The position numbers and the translations under genes are program-made. 64,000 nucleotides of DNA, taken from Anastrepha obliqua (Eukaryota; Arthropoda; Insecta; Diptera; Tephritidae). How positions within the stretch are numbered: the first letter of the stretch is position 1; each line of letters begins with the position of its first letter. The notes under the pieces are model-generated. The model did no database searches. It saw only the letters and a program-made list of their open reading frames with translations, and was not told where the DNA came from. Shown here piece by piece: positions 46,900 to 57,515 of this stretch. Location of the stretch: contig NC_072892.1 of NCBI RefSeq assembly GCF_027943255.1, positions 34,123,792 to 34,187,791 of the forward strand. Direction: 5' to 3'.

Positions 46900-47450
46900 A
46901 AAAAAAAAATGCGTTTTGAAAGTTATACAAAAATTCAATGGGCTATTAAACTGCGTACTCAAACAATCCTAACTCGGGTTAAAATGTTGAAAGTTTTGAC
47001 GAAAATTTAAAAATGTTTGTACGAAATTCGAATCTTAAGCTTAGGTTAGACTTGGCTGATCCTGTAGATCGCACATAGACCAGAAATTGAGTCATAGTGA
47101 TACCAATAATTTTGAAATTTATTTAGTATTGAAAATTGTGGTATGGAGTTTTTTAAAGTCAAATATCTGACCCTTCCGTTGGACACCTTTTTAAAACCTT
47201 CGGTTGGACACACGGGCCTGGTTTTTTTCGTTCTTTTCGTGGATCCGTTTTAAAATGTTATACCCATAAAGCGATAGAAAATAAATTTTTATTTTAAGTC
47301 GGGTTACAAATAAAAAGTTGATAGTTTTGATGGAATTTTGAAAAATTTTGTACTAAGTTTGAAGCTATAGGTTAGGTTAGGTAAGGTTAGACTCGGCCGA
47401 TCCTGCAGACCGCACATAGACCAGAAATTGATTCATGGTGTTACCTTTGC
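46900..47450 (+). repeat. Two direct copies: fold-back forward arm plus TTAGGTTAGAC repeat
   Basis: Copy g (46900-47104) has AATTCAATGGGCTATTAAAC, TGCGTACTC, GTTGAAAGTTTTGACGAAAA then TTAGGTTAGACTTGGCTGAT with GCACATAGACCAGAAATTGA. The second copy (about 47262-47445) has AAAAAGTTGATAGTTTTGAT then GGTTAGACTCGGCCGATCCT with the same CGCACATAGACCAGAAATTG. The two repeats are about 340 bp apart and share both modules in the same order, so a block containing both was duplicated. Confidence 0.6.
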
Positions 47451-47829
47451 GTTACATGGTTTTTGTTTTAGTATGAATTTTATTCTTATTGAAAAAAATC
47501 GAGTTTGCTTATCATTTTGCAACGGGTTTACGAGTATATGAAAATAAATCGTAGGGGCAAGTATTATAATAAAACCCCAAGCGATGAAAAGTTTGAACAA
47601 ATATGTTTTTGAAAGTAAAGGAATTAATTAGTTTTATTAAGTAGCTAAAGTTCTTTGATTTTACTTGTTCCGGTATCAAATTGCCATATTACCATATTGC
47701 ATACCTCTGTCCTTATTGTGACTCCCATAACTGTGGGTGGCTTGAAAATGTTATATTTGCAGTACGCGAGAAAGGATAACCCATCATCCTTTTTTACCAG
47801 TTTTGACTAATTTTCGGTGGTTTGTTTTT

Positions 47830-48154
47830 TGAATACTTATAATTTTTTTAATGTTTTATTTTATTTTTTTTTTCGTTTTTATTTTTCTTTTATTTTTTTA
47901 ATTTTTTTATTTTTGTTTAATTTTTTTTTATTTTTTGAATATTTTAATCAGTATCATTATTAGATTTTTCTTTCTTTCTTTTATATATTTATTTATTTTT
48001 TTTAATATATATATTTTTTTATTTTAATTTTTTTTTTATTTAAATTTTTTTTTTTTAACTTTTTTTTTAAATTTTTTTTTTAATTTTTTTTTTAATTTTT
48101 ATTTTAAATTTTTTTTTTTAAGTTTTTTTTTAATTTTTTTTTGTTTTAATTTTT
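47830..48154. repeat. T-rich low-complexity tract
   Basis: Mostly (TTTTTTTAA)-type sequence running up to the left end of the mariner. No gene. Confidence 0.8.
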
Positions 48155-48156
48155 TA

Positions 48157-49549
48157 GGACTATGAATAAGTTCGTGCGGTTTTTTTCGAAATTTGAAACT
48201 TTATTGACGTAAAATGGTTACAAATTTAATATTCAAAGTATTGTCCATCGCTTACTACTACTTTTTCCCATCTTTCTGGCAATTCACGGATTCCCTTTGT
48301 GAAAAATTCGGTCGGTTTTGCCGCAACCCACGAATCGATCCATTTTTTGACTTCATCGTAATTACGGAAGTGCTGGTCAGCCAGGCCATGTTGCATCGAT
48401 CGGAAGAGATAGTAATCGTATGGCGCAAGGTCTGGACTATACGGCGGGTGGGGTAGGACATCCCATTTGAGCGTTTCTAAGTATGTTTTGACCACTTGTG
48501 CAACATGTGGCCGAGCATTGTCATGTTGCAAAATAACTTTGTCGTGTCTATCGGCGTATTGCGGCCGTTTTTCTCGCAGTGCTCGGCTCAAACGCATCAA
48601 TTGTCGTCGGTAGACATCCCCCGTAATCGTTTCATTCGGTTTCAGTAGCTCATAATACACAACACCCAGCTGGTCCCACCAGATACACAGCATAACCTTC
48701 AGGCCATGAATATTCTGCGCCGACGTCGATGTTGAAGCATGGCCAGGGTATCCATACGTTGCCCGACGTTTTGGATTGTCGTAATGGATACCCTGGCCAT
48801 GCTTCAACATCGACGTCGGCGCAGAATATTCATGGCCTGAAGGTTATGCTGTGTATCTGGTGGGACCAGCTGGGTGTTGTGTATTATGAGCTACTGAAAC
48901 CGATCATCGATCATCGCCAGTCACAATTCGATGCAAAAAACCCTTTCTTTTGTGCCGTTGAAGCAGTTGTTCGCATGCCATAAAACGGCGTTCAACGTCT
49001 CTTGGCTTCAATTCATACGGCACCCAATGGCCTACCTTTCGGATCATTCCCATGGCTTTTAAACGTTTGGAAATGGTTGATTGATCAACTCCCAAAGTTT
49101 TTGCAACCTCTTCTTGCGTTTGAGCCGGATCTTGATCGAGCAATTCCTCCAATTCGGTATCCATGAACTTTGGCGGCGCACCCTCGCGTTCTTCGTCTTC
49201 CAAGCCAAAATCACCACTTTTAAAGCGTGCAAACCACTTCTGGCACGTTCGCTCAGCTAGAGCATGCTCACCATAAACTTCCACCAAGATACGATGACTT
49301 TCGGCTGCTTTTTTCTTCATATTAAAATAATGAAGAAGAATTCCCCGCAAAAACACATTATTTGGCACGAAATTCGACATTTTCAAGTGTGGTAAAAATA
49401 TTGTTGTTTACGCTTCAAATAAAAAACTTATACTGACGTTTGTGCCTTACGACAGTAGCTCTCCAATGAATGTTTGGAAATGTGGATCGATGGAATAATA
49501 ATCAAGTTACGCCATCTGTTGTAAAACCGCACGAACTTATTCATAGTCC
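48157..49549 (-). mobile_element. Mariner element (DD34D) with perfect termini and a split transposase
   Basis: Terminal repeats GGACTATGAATAAGTTCGTG plus CGGTTTT are identical at both ends (27 bp) and flanked by TA. The minus strand encodes a Mos1-like transposase in two blocks. 49386-48904 (160 residues) carries the paired-like helix-turn-helix (HYFNMKKKAAESHRILVEVY, CQKWFARFKSGDF, QSTISKRL), the linker WVPYELKPRD and VTGDD with the first catalytic Asp. After the 120-bp inverted duplication, about 48785-48226 carries YDNPKRRATYGYPGHAS, VMLCIWWDQLGVVYYELLKP, HDNARPHVAQ (second Asp), YSPDLAPYDYYLF (third Asp, 34 residues later), and ERWEKVV. Apart from the insertion the frame is open, so the copy is young. 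Length without the insertion is 1273 bp, normal for mariner. It could still be moved by another copy's enzyme. Confidence 0.92.
48636..48903. repeat. Perfect 120-bp inverted repeat with 28-bp spacer inside the mariner
   Basis: 48636-48755 and 48784-48903 are exact reverse complements. The left arm is in its normal place and encodes YPGHAS...YYELLKP. The right arm is an extra, inverted copy placed just before YDNPKRR; it removes a few codons after TGDD and brings in a stop. A GATGATCGATGATCGG repeat marks the outer junction. Confidence 0.92.
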
Positions 49550-49609
49550 TATTACAAAAAGTAGAGAGACTTCGTCACAATTCGACGGCTTTTAATTCGA
49601 ATTTCCGAA

Positions 49610-49790
49610 AACAAAATTCTCGCATTTTTTTATATAAAAAACAAAAAAAAAATATTTGGTATTAAAATTTAATAAGCTATAAAACTGCATGCCAAAAATC
49701 GTTCTACATGTTTGTGTACAAAGTTTTTGTATAAAGTTTGAAATTTGAATTTATTTAATTTTTGTTGTGAGCACAAAAAAAAATGGATAT
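49610..49790 (+). repeat. Dispersed fold-back repeat, forward arm (copy h)
   Basis: Contains TTAAAATTTAATAAGCTATA, AAACTGCATGCC and AAAGTTTGAAATTTGAATTT, in the family order. Confidence 0.5.
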
Positions 49791-50939
49791 TTAAAAACAA
49801 AACAAAAATTGCCAAAACTGGTCACAATATTAAGGCCCAATATGTGGTCGCGTGCTGTATCTACATTTGCATATATGAAATAAATATCATGCGGGGAGTG
49901 AAATGCAAAAAGAGTACGCTGCAGCAGGGCTAAACAAGCCAAAAATAGTTAGGTTTTTTTTAAATCATTATTTAGTTTCTGAAATGTTGCGCAAACAGCA
50001 GGCATTTTTCACAGTTAAATGTAAAGCATTAACCAAAACAAAAGGCAAAAAAAAGTATGATAATTGTGCGGCTGGATTGCACTGCGGTTGCTTTTATTTA
50101 TTGCATTTTATTTTTTGCCACGTATTTAGCTCTTTTTCTTATTTCTCCGGCGCAGGCTACTTACTACCATTTACACCCGTTACACACACAGAAAAACGTA
50201 AACATTTATTACTTCGTTAATTCTGCTTTGATTTTATTGCGCTTATATTCTCATTTCAATGCACTAAAAAAGAATAAAAAAAATTTAAATATTTCTTCCC
50301 TCATTGGTTTTTGTGCTGCTGGTCAGTGCTTTCGCAATGCTCCTAATGTATCTTCGCTACTTTGTGCCACATGCAACACGCACTCAGCAATTCTCCGCTG
50401 CATGAATATTCGCCTGCTAGAGTGCAGTGAATTGCATGATGTGTTGGGAGTGAGTTGGAGGTGTAGCCAAAATGGCTGCAGTTGTTTTCGTTTTCTTCCA
50501 TATTTTCTTACAATTTTATTTTCTCGCATTTTGAATGCAGTTAATATTTGCTGCTACGTGGCTGTGCTGTGCGCGCTGTGGCATGTCGACAAAATCACTC
50601 ATATGGAAAAACAAATAATGGCATAGAGTGTGGAATGCACGCATGTAGCGTGCGAAAACGCATTTTTTAGTTGTTGGTTTCCACACGACGCTGAGTAGCT
50701 GCCGAAAATTATACCAAAAAATTAGAAAAAAACCAAAAAAATTCTTTAGAAAATATAGAAGCAATTTGGTAGCGGAAAAAATGCTGACAGCAGCTGAAAA
50801 TTAACTTTGTTGTATTTTTCTACAAGTTCTTTGTATTTGTGTTGAGTTTAGCTATTTGGAATTCTTTTTGTTTGTATTATTCAGTAGGCTTGAGTTTGTA
50901 TGTGTGCATATAACGTTCATTTCGTACCAAAAGCCATAA
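49791..50939. other. Gene-free stretch with one long open frame
   Basis: Plus strand 50057-50626 is open for 189 codons, Cys- and Leu-rich, with no domain, ordinary AT-rich codons and no splice context. I consider it non-coding. Confidence 0.45.
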
Positions 50940-51480
50940 CAACCCAGATTTCAAAACTGGGACAAAATTTATAAAAATTCGATATAGTTTTATGAAATTT
51001 TTAATCTGAATTAAGAAAAAAAAAAAAAAAACAATGAGTACGCAGATTTTATAGGCTAGTAAATTTTTTTTTAGTAAAGTGGAAGTTTTAGGTAGCTCAT
51101 AATTTTTATTGATTTATGATAATTTTTCCCCAGACGATGTTTCGCATTTGCTACGCATAAAAAAAGTGTCATTCATTTCGTAATATAGAGAAAATGCGCA
51201 ACTTCTCGCCGAAAAAAATTGCCAAAAATGAACGCAATTTTTGAGCCACTTAAAATTGCACTTTATTGTACTAAAATTGAATGGGCTATAAAACTGCGTA
51301 CTCATTTTTTTTTTTACAAAATACCACTAAAAATTTTAAATTTTTACTAAAAAGTTTAAAATTTTTATTAAAAAGTTGAACATTTTTCCGACAATTTACC
51401 GAAAAAAGTTTGAAACTGCGATTATTATGACTTTTGTTATAGAATAAACTATATTTTTATAAAAAGATAATTTAAACTGA
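50940..51480. repeat. Dispersed fold-back element, both arms present (copies i and j)
   Basis: The left arm (about 50990-51150) reads TGAGTACGCAGATTTTATAG, AGTAAAGTGGAAGTTTTAGG, TAGCTCATAATTTTTATTGA, TAATTTTTCCCC and TTTCGCATTTGCTACGCAT. The right arm (about 51190-51310) is its diverged inverse: ATGCGCAACTTCTCGCCG, AATTGCCAAAAATGAACGC, TTGAGCCACTTAAAATTGCA, CTTTATTGTACTAAAATTGA, ATGGGCTATAAAACTGCGTA. The spacer is about 40 bp. Outer flanks (AATTTATAAAAATTCG left, TTTTTATAAAAAG right) continue the family. No coding sequence. This is the best view of a hairpin-type repeat that recurs through the window. Confidence 0.7.
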
Positions 51481-52314
51481 AAGGAAAATCATCAAAACTT
51501 GTCAATATTTGCGGTGACTTTTAATAGTTTCGAAGGATGCCTTTTAAAACAACTCAAATGCTAGTGAACAGATTTGACTGATTAGTGTTTATAGCGGCGC
51601 TTCCAGTTGCTTAGTAGTACTGAGTAAAAAATAAATCTCCTCTTCCCGCTCCAAACTTTTCATTTAGCGTACTTTTTGACCGTCCTTTGCATACTCAACT
51701 TGACTTATGGAACTTTTGGAACTATTCTACAGATATGGATGGCAGAAAGCGATCGTTTTATCTCTAGTTGACTGACATGGTTATGGACGCGTCTTCAAAA
51801 TTGTCCAATATGCGTCATTAGACGGAGATCAGTTTTTCAGCTGAATTTTTGAATGATCCGCGCGTGATTCTGCATGCCAAAAAACCCTGCATGTTTTTCT
51901 GGAAAAAGTTGAAGTTAGCTCTGGTTTTATTCAAAAATACTCGAGGTTTATTAAAGCTGCAATCATAGTTTTCCTTGCACCTATATTAGTTTGCTCGATG
52001 GAGTTTTTTTAAATTCCGGTTTTTACGTTAATCCTTTTCGTATTTATGCTTACCAAATTTCATTGGCATACATAGATTTCTTTTTTTCTCCCCATTCTAT
52101 CCTTCTGCCTTTAATAGAGAGCTTTTTATTGCATTACACTTAATTCTATATCGAAGAACAAAAAACAAAAAAAAAAGCAAAATAATCGTATGTCTTTAAC
52201 TGCTCTGGTGCAGCATCTAGAGCTTGAAGCAAGAAGGTTGGTTGACGAATGTGAACTCGTTTGACTATTTGCAGCTGCTTGTCATTTGCAACATATTTAC
52301 ATAAGAGACTTGTC
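51481..52314. other. Gene-free stretch
   Basis: No recognised coding or repeat signal. Confidence 0.45.
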
Positions 52315-52318
52315 CGAG

Positions 52319-52500
52319 TGTATGTTGCTATTGTTGTTGTTATTATTACTAGTATTGTTGTTGCTATTGTTGTTGTTATTATTATTACTATTTTTTGGTC
52401 GTTTTACTGATTTTATTGCTGTTGTTGTTACTGATTTATTGTTGTTGTTATTGGTGTTGATTTTATGGTCATTGTTGTTGTTGGTTTTGTTGTTGTTGCA
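52319..52500. repeat. TTG/TTA trinucleotide tract
   Basis: Imperfect TTGTTGTTATTATTA runs over about 180 bp; the reverse strand is CAA-rich. Confidence 0.85.
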
Positions 52501-52848
52501 ATGGTTACCATTGCCGCTTTGGCGGAACCATTAAATGGCATCATTAAAATTGTGAGCATTTGCAACTCATTTGCAAAGTAAGCTTCGAAATGAAAAAATA
52601 GCTCGACTTTAAGGAGCATTCTGTGCACTCTGTGCATATCCGTGAATGGGTGTGTGAATAGTTCCCTTACATGTGCATTGGTATATGGCGCATGCAACGT
52701 TTGGCATGCAACTTTGTTGCCGCCTCTGCTTACCATCTTTGCGGTGATTATGATTTAGTTTAGCTGTAGGAGTTTTGACTTTCTTCGCACAACAAATACA
52801 ATAACTGCAAAAGCAGTCAACTAACTACATAAGAGCATAAATAACTTA

Positions 52849-53000
52849 TACAGGGTGGGTCATAAAGATGTTGGGCATTTAGCAAGCAAAAATAATACAC
52901 ATTTTTTGTGGTATAACTTAAAAATAAATTCTTTATAAATGGTATGAAATAATACCCAAAAGTTCCCTCAGGACTCACTTCGTGGCTTCAAAAGTCAACA
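52849..53000. mobile_element. Possible solitary transposon terminus
   Basis: ATACAGGGTGGGTCATAAAG follows the TACAGGGTG pattern of mariner/IS630-type ends. No transposase or opposite end was identified, so this is tentative. Confidence 0.3.
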
Positions 53001-53789
53001 TGTGACGTGGTTTGTTCACTGTATGCACCAATGAATTTATTAAAAAAGCACCATATATATAAAAAAAATGTTCATCAAAATTTATAAATTTTCATTTATT
53101 TTTGGGAATCTCGTTTTCATTTGTTGTCGCCATCGTTCGCTCTAAATTCTTAACGTATTCAATCTCCTTGGATTTGCATCATTTGTGAAAAGTTATATCG
53201 TTTTGAAATGTTTGCTCTTAGATTTCATATGAGCCATTATTGATTTAGGATAGTCTTCCCTCTCTTACACCCAACTCAACAAAAGATATCGGATTACTTG
53301 CAGCGTCACTTTTCCTGAAATATAATATTTTTATCTCGTAATATTATTTTATTTCCAATTCGTAAATTTGAAAATCCTAAATTCTCCCACAGCGCACCCT
53401 CTATTGCGTGCCTATGCGTTTGTGGCAAGTTGTTCAATTGCTCTACAACAACAATAACTTTGCTTCATATGATATTGACTTTGACTTTGAGACTTCAATG
53501 TTTCCCGCGCCCTTTGAACTGCGACGTTTGAAGTTGAGTGAGTTTGCTAAGACAGTTATTGTATTTCTTGTGCGGCTGCTCATTTAAATTGTCTGCCTAG
53601 CTGAGTACGCGTGCCCACTCTTACACTTGATTTATACAGTGGCGAGCATAAGTGAGTGCGCGATGAGTTTTCCTTTTTAATATATACAATATTTTTTTAA
53701 TACAAATTTTTTGCTATTTTTTCATTTTGTTGATGCTTTATCAAACTCAAAGGCAGGTTTTCAAATTTTAAATAAAATTTAGAAAAATT
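53001..53789. other. Gene-free stretch
   Basis: No recognised coding or transposon signal. Confidence 0.45.
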
Positions 53790-54250
53790 CTAAAAATTTT
53801 CAAACTAAATTTTGAACTTTTTAATATGAATTTTTAGAAAATTTTCGAGTATGCCCTTTTATATCCAACTGAATTTTTGACATATCAAAGTGCAAGTTTT
53901 AAGTGGCCAAATAACCAGGTTTCCTTACCATTTTTACTCTATTTTTGGAGAGAACTCCTGGAATTTTTTCATGTAACAAATGGAATTTAAAAACTTGATT
54001 CTGTGGATTTTGCGTATTTTCTTTCTCAAAAAATTAATTTTTATATGGAATAAACTGCAAAAAGATATCAGAGAAAAAAGAACTAAGAATCCAAGCAATT
54101 TTTTTGCCGCAAGTTTCACACCTATTTTAGTAAAATTGTATGAGCCATTTGACTGCCTACACAAAAGGTTACTAAAAATTTAAACAATTGAGATAAAAGT
54201 TTGTTTTAAAGTTTTTTAAATTCTTTATAAAGTTTGAAAGTTTTATTGAT
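53790..54250. repeat. Dispersed fold-back element, both arms, diverged (copy k)
   Basis: The left arm has GAACTTTTTAATATGAATTT, CGAGTATGCCCTTTTATATC, CAAAGTGCAAGTTTTAAGTG, and GCCAAATAACCAGG. The right arm near 54085-54180 has AATCCAAGCAATTTTTTTGC, CGCAAGTTTCACACCTATTT and AGTAAAATTGTATGAGCC, worn and rearranged. The spacer is about 150 bp. Confidence 0.5.
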
Positions 54251-55149
54251 ATAGGTTTCCTAAAAAATGAAGAATATTACAAAAAAATCCTAGCTGGAGA
54301 AATGTGGTAAAAATTAACAAAAACAAAAAACAAAATCATCTTGCACTCAGCTATGCACTTCACTGTATGCATGTTTGTATGTACATACGCGTGTGCGTGC
54401 CCATGATGTTGAAAAAGTCATGTTCTTCTAGTTCTTGCGGTATAATATTGACTTGTGAAACTTGCTCTGTCTGTGATTTTAATTTCATTCTTTTTATTAA
54501 ATTTTTATTGCTTCTGTTTTCCTCTTCCATCCACCAACTTTGCTTCCCATGTGTACGGCTGGCCTGCAATATGTGTACGCATAAGAAAAACGAAAAAAAC
54601 GAAAAAAACGAAAAAAAAAAAAAAAAACAACAAACAATCTGGAACAAGCAACTAAGTTTGTGAACTTGTTGCAGCTGCCGCAGTGCCGCGAGTGGCTGCA
54701 ACATGTTTTGCTGTGAGAAGAGGAAATGTGAAACACCTTCCAAGCTTAAATATCGGCTTAGACAAAGTTAGACATACACGAGCACACACGGAACGTTCTC
54801 TTCAAAATGTGGTTGGCTATGTTCTACAACAACATTCATTTAAACATTACTCACCTGTTGGCATATCGAATTTCTATTTTAATTGGCAGTTGCATTCTAC
54901 TTTATGCTCTCCAGCACCAGCGCCAAATATCTATCTGCCCGACACCCATTTGCTTTGCCTTCCGGTTGCCTAATTTTTGAGTTGTGTTTTCGATTTCATT
55001 TTGTATTACGTTCTGCTGAATTTTAAATAATTCATTTACTAGCACGAAATCATATATACAGATACGGGCAAAATAGTAGAATCGACTTGTGGCCAATTTT
55101 GAATACTCTTTGTTTGTTTTTGACAATTTTTTTCCCTAACCACGTTTGT
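54251..55149. other. Gene-free stretch
   Basis: Contains a GAAAAAACGAAAAAAACGA run at 54590-54627. No coding similarity. Confidence 0.5.
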
Positions 55150-55184
55150 TGTTCTCTTCCATTCAAAGCTTTATCTCGTATGGA

Positions 55185-55330
55185 AAGAGTCATAACAGCT
55201 CAGCGAAAAAAAATTGTCAAAAATCAACCCTACTTGTGAGCCACTTGAAACTTGCACTTTGTGGGGCTATAAAACAGCGTACCCAGAATTTTTCTTTTTT
55301 AATTTTTTTAATTTATGTGATACTAATAGT
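55185..55330 (+). repeat. Dispersed fold-back repeat, forward arm (copy l)
   Basis: Has CATAACAGCTCAGCG, AATTGTCAAAAATCAACCCT, TGAGCCACTTGAAACTTGCA, CTTTGTGGGGCTATAAAACA and GCGTACCCAG. The inner element half matches copy j closely. Confidence 0.7.
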
Positions 55331-57169
55331 TGAATGCGCTATACTGTTATACAAATTGATGAAAATTAGAAAAACGAAAGAAAAGTAGTTAACACTTTTC
55401 AACAAATCGCTATACTCTTATTTCGCCCGTTAGTGCATGTCGTATGTGTTTTAAAGAATCGCATTATCAAGCGTTTTTGTCGCTTTGATGAATTGAGCTA
55501 TTCGCTGGAAATTTTTACTGTCACCCATTTCGTTGATTTATGACAGCTGCTGCTGTGTTATTTGCAGATTTTTATGATCGCGGCAAATCTGACTGCATTT
55601 TTTCCTAAGTGAAAGCTGAAATGTTATGCAGTGAAATACTGGAAGTTGACTGTTTGCTTTTTTGTTTTTAGTTTTGGTGTCTTTTGTTTTGATATGCAAA
55701 GAGAAGGTATCGAAAATCTGTTCCTTGTGAAGTGAAATTTTAATTTCATTTAAACCTTTTTGTGTTAGGGTTCTGAAGTAGGCTGATTATTCCGAACTGA
55801 GCAGAAAACTGGGCTTTTTGGATAAATATGGTTCACATTTCCTGATTATACAAAATTTCAGAGTGATGAGGGTGCTGAGCTGCTTATAAGAGCTATGTTG
55901 GCAACAAAAAAAATGTCTCAATTGGAAAAAAAAATACGAATAAATAAAAAGGAAACAAAAAGTAAAAGAGTATATTTAAAAAAAATATATAAAAAATATA
56001 TATAAAAAAACTATGTAAAAAATACATAAAAAAATGTATCAAAAAATATATATGTATAACAAAAAATTAAAAAAAAAAACAAAAAGGAATTTATGTATAA
56101 AAACAAAATATAAACAAAAAAAAAATAAGAAAAACTCAAGCGACTTGTAAATCTAAAGCCTTTAATTCGTGTCATGTTTTTCCTGATAAATGATAAGAAT
56201 TCTGAATTTTAACTGCACTTTTAATTGTATTTTTTTCTAAAAATTAACTTTGTTAGACTTTAAAAGTAGACTTTAAAAACAATTTATTAATTTTATTTTT
56301 CTCTTTACTTTCAGGTAAGTTTTATCAAAACGCTTCACTGAGTTAAGTGATCCATTTATGCAACAATTGAAGAAAAAAGGACGACTGTAGGATTAATAAG
56401 ATAAGATTTTTAATAGATATATTAAGTTTCCAATTTTACAGAATTTAGAATGTATTAGGGACGGCGGTAAATGAGGTTTGAAAAGTCACCTTGTTTGCTT
56501 AAATGCTCGAGATCTGCTATATGAACTCGAAGAGATGGGAAGTGGATGAGCAAATTACCATAAATCATAAAGCCGCTTGTAGGTTAAGGCGCGTAACGTT
56601 TTCATGAAGAAATATCTATCAAATTGTCAATTCATGTCATTTTATTTTCATAGACAAACTATTAATGCTTAAAAAATGGAAAAAATTAAAAAAAAAAAAG
56701 TAAAAAAAAAATAAATAACTAAAAAAAAAAATAAATAAATAAAATAAATTAAAAAAAATAAATAAATAAATAAAAAAAAAAAAAATAAATTGAACAAAAA
56801 AAAAATAACAAAAAAAAAATTAAAAAAAGAAGGGTTTTTTGTTTGATTTTGTATTATTTTTTTATTGTTGTTTTTATTTTGTGTTCTATTTTATTATTTT
56901 TTTTATTTTTCTGTTGCTACGTTTTGTTTCATTTTATATATAGTATATATATATATATTTTTATTTGTATTTAAATTTTTATTTTTTGTGGTTGGTTTTT
57001 TTTGTTGCTAAAAGAGATATTTGTTTGTCGGATATTTGTTGCTTAAGATACATATATATAATATATTTATTAACAATAAAAAAGGAATGTATGTCGGCCG
57101 GTGTTGAGAAGATTTCGGTACTATCAGGGATATTTTTTTTTTAAAAAAGTGCACAAGACCGCTAGCAGA
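55331..57169. other. Gene-free stretch with two low-complexity tracts
   Basis: AT-rich low-complexity runs at about 55915-56140 and 56680-57060. No gene recognised. Confidence 0.5.
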
Positions 57170-57515
57170 AAAAAAAATTACCAAAAATTGTCGCTATTTT
57201 CAGCCACTTATAACGTTACTTTATTATACCGAAATTCAATGGTATATACAAATGCATAGCCAGGGAATGACGCCAAAATATTTCTACAGTGTTACTAATG
57301 AGGTTTTGCATTTGGTTTGGGTATGAACTCAACCTAACCTAACCTATACCGAAATTCAAAGGGTTATCACCCTGCATATACGAATCGAAAAATTCTTTTT
57401 AAAAATTATGAAACAGTTTTTGATTTTTTTTTATAAATTTGCACAAAGTTTGAAACTTGGATTTATATGGTTTTTATGGTAGAATGAAATCATAATTTTA
57501 TTAAAACTATTATTA
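57170..57515 (+). repeat. Dispersed fold-back repeat, forward arm (copy m), with insertion
   Basis: Starts AAATTACCAAAAATTGTCGC and CAGCCACTTATAACGTTACT, then TATACCGAAATTCAATGG. A roughly 110-bp segment ending CAACCTAACCTAACCTATAC separates a repeated TACCGAAATTCAAAGGGTTA, and AAAGTTTGAAACTTGGATTT closes the arm. The AACCTAACCTAACC piece is the reverse of the GGTTAGGTTAGG module at 47.37 kb. Confidence 0.6.

Noticed and set aside
46400..47450. TTAGG words as a telomeric remnant
   Set aside because: Only two to four words, embedded in a repeat module, and flies do not use TTAGG telomeres.
48729..48983. Plus-strand frame encoding mariner transposase residues
   Set aside because: It is not a second gene but the inverted arm of the palindrome read on the other strand.
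50057..50626. 189-codon open frame on the plus strand
   Set aside because: No family signature, AT-typical codons, low start context and no splice support; length is compatible with chance over 64 kb in six frames.
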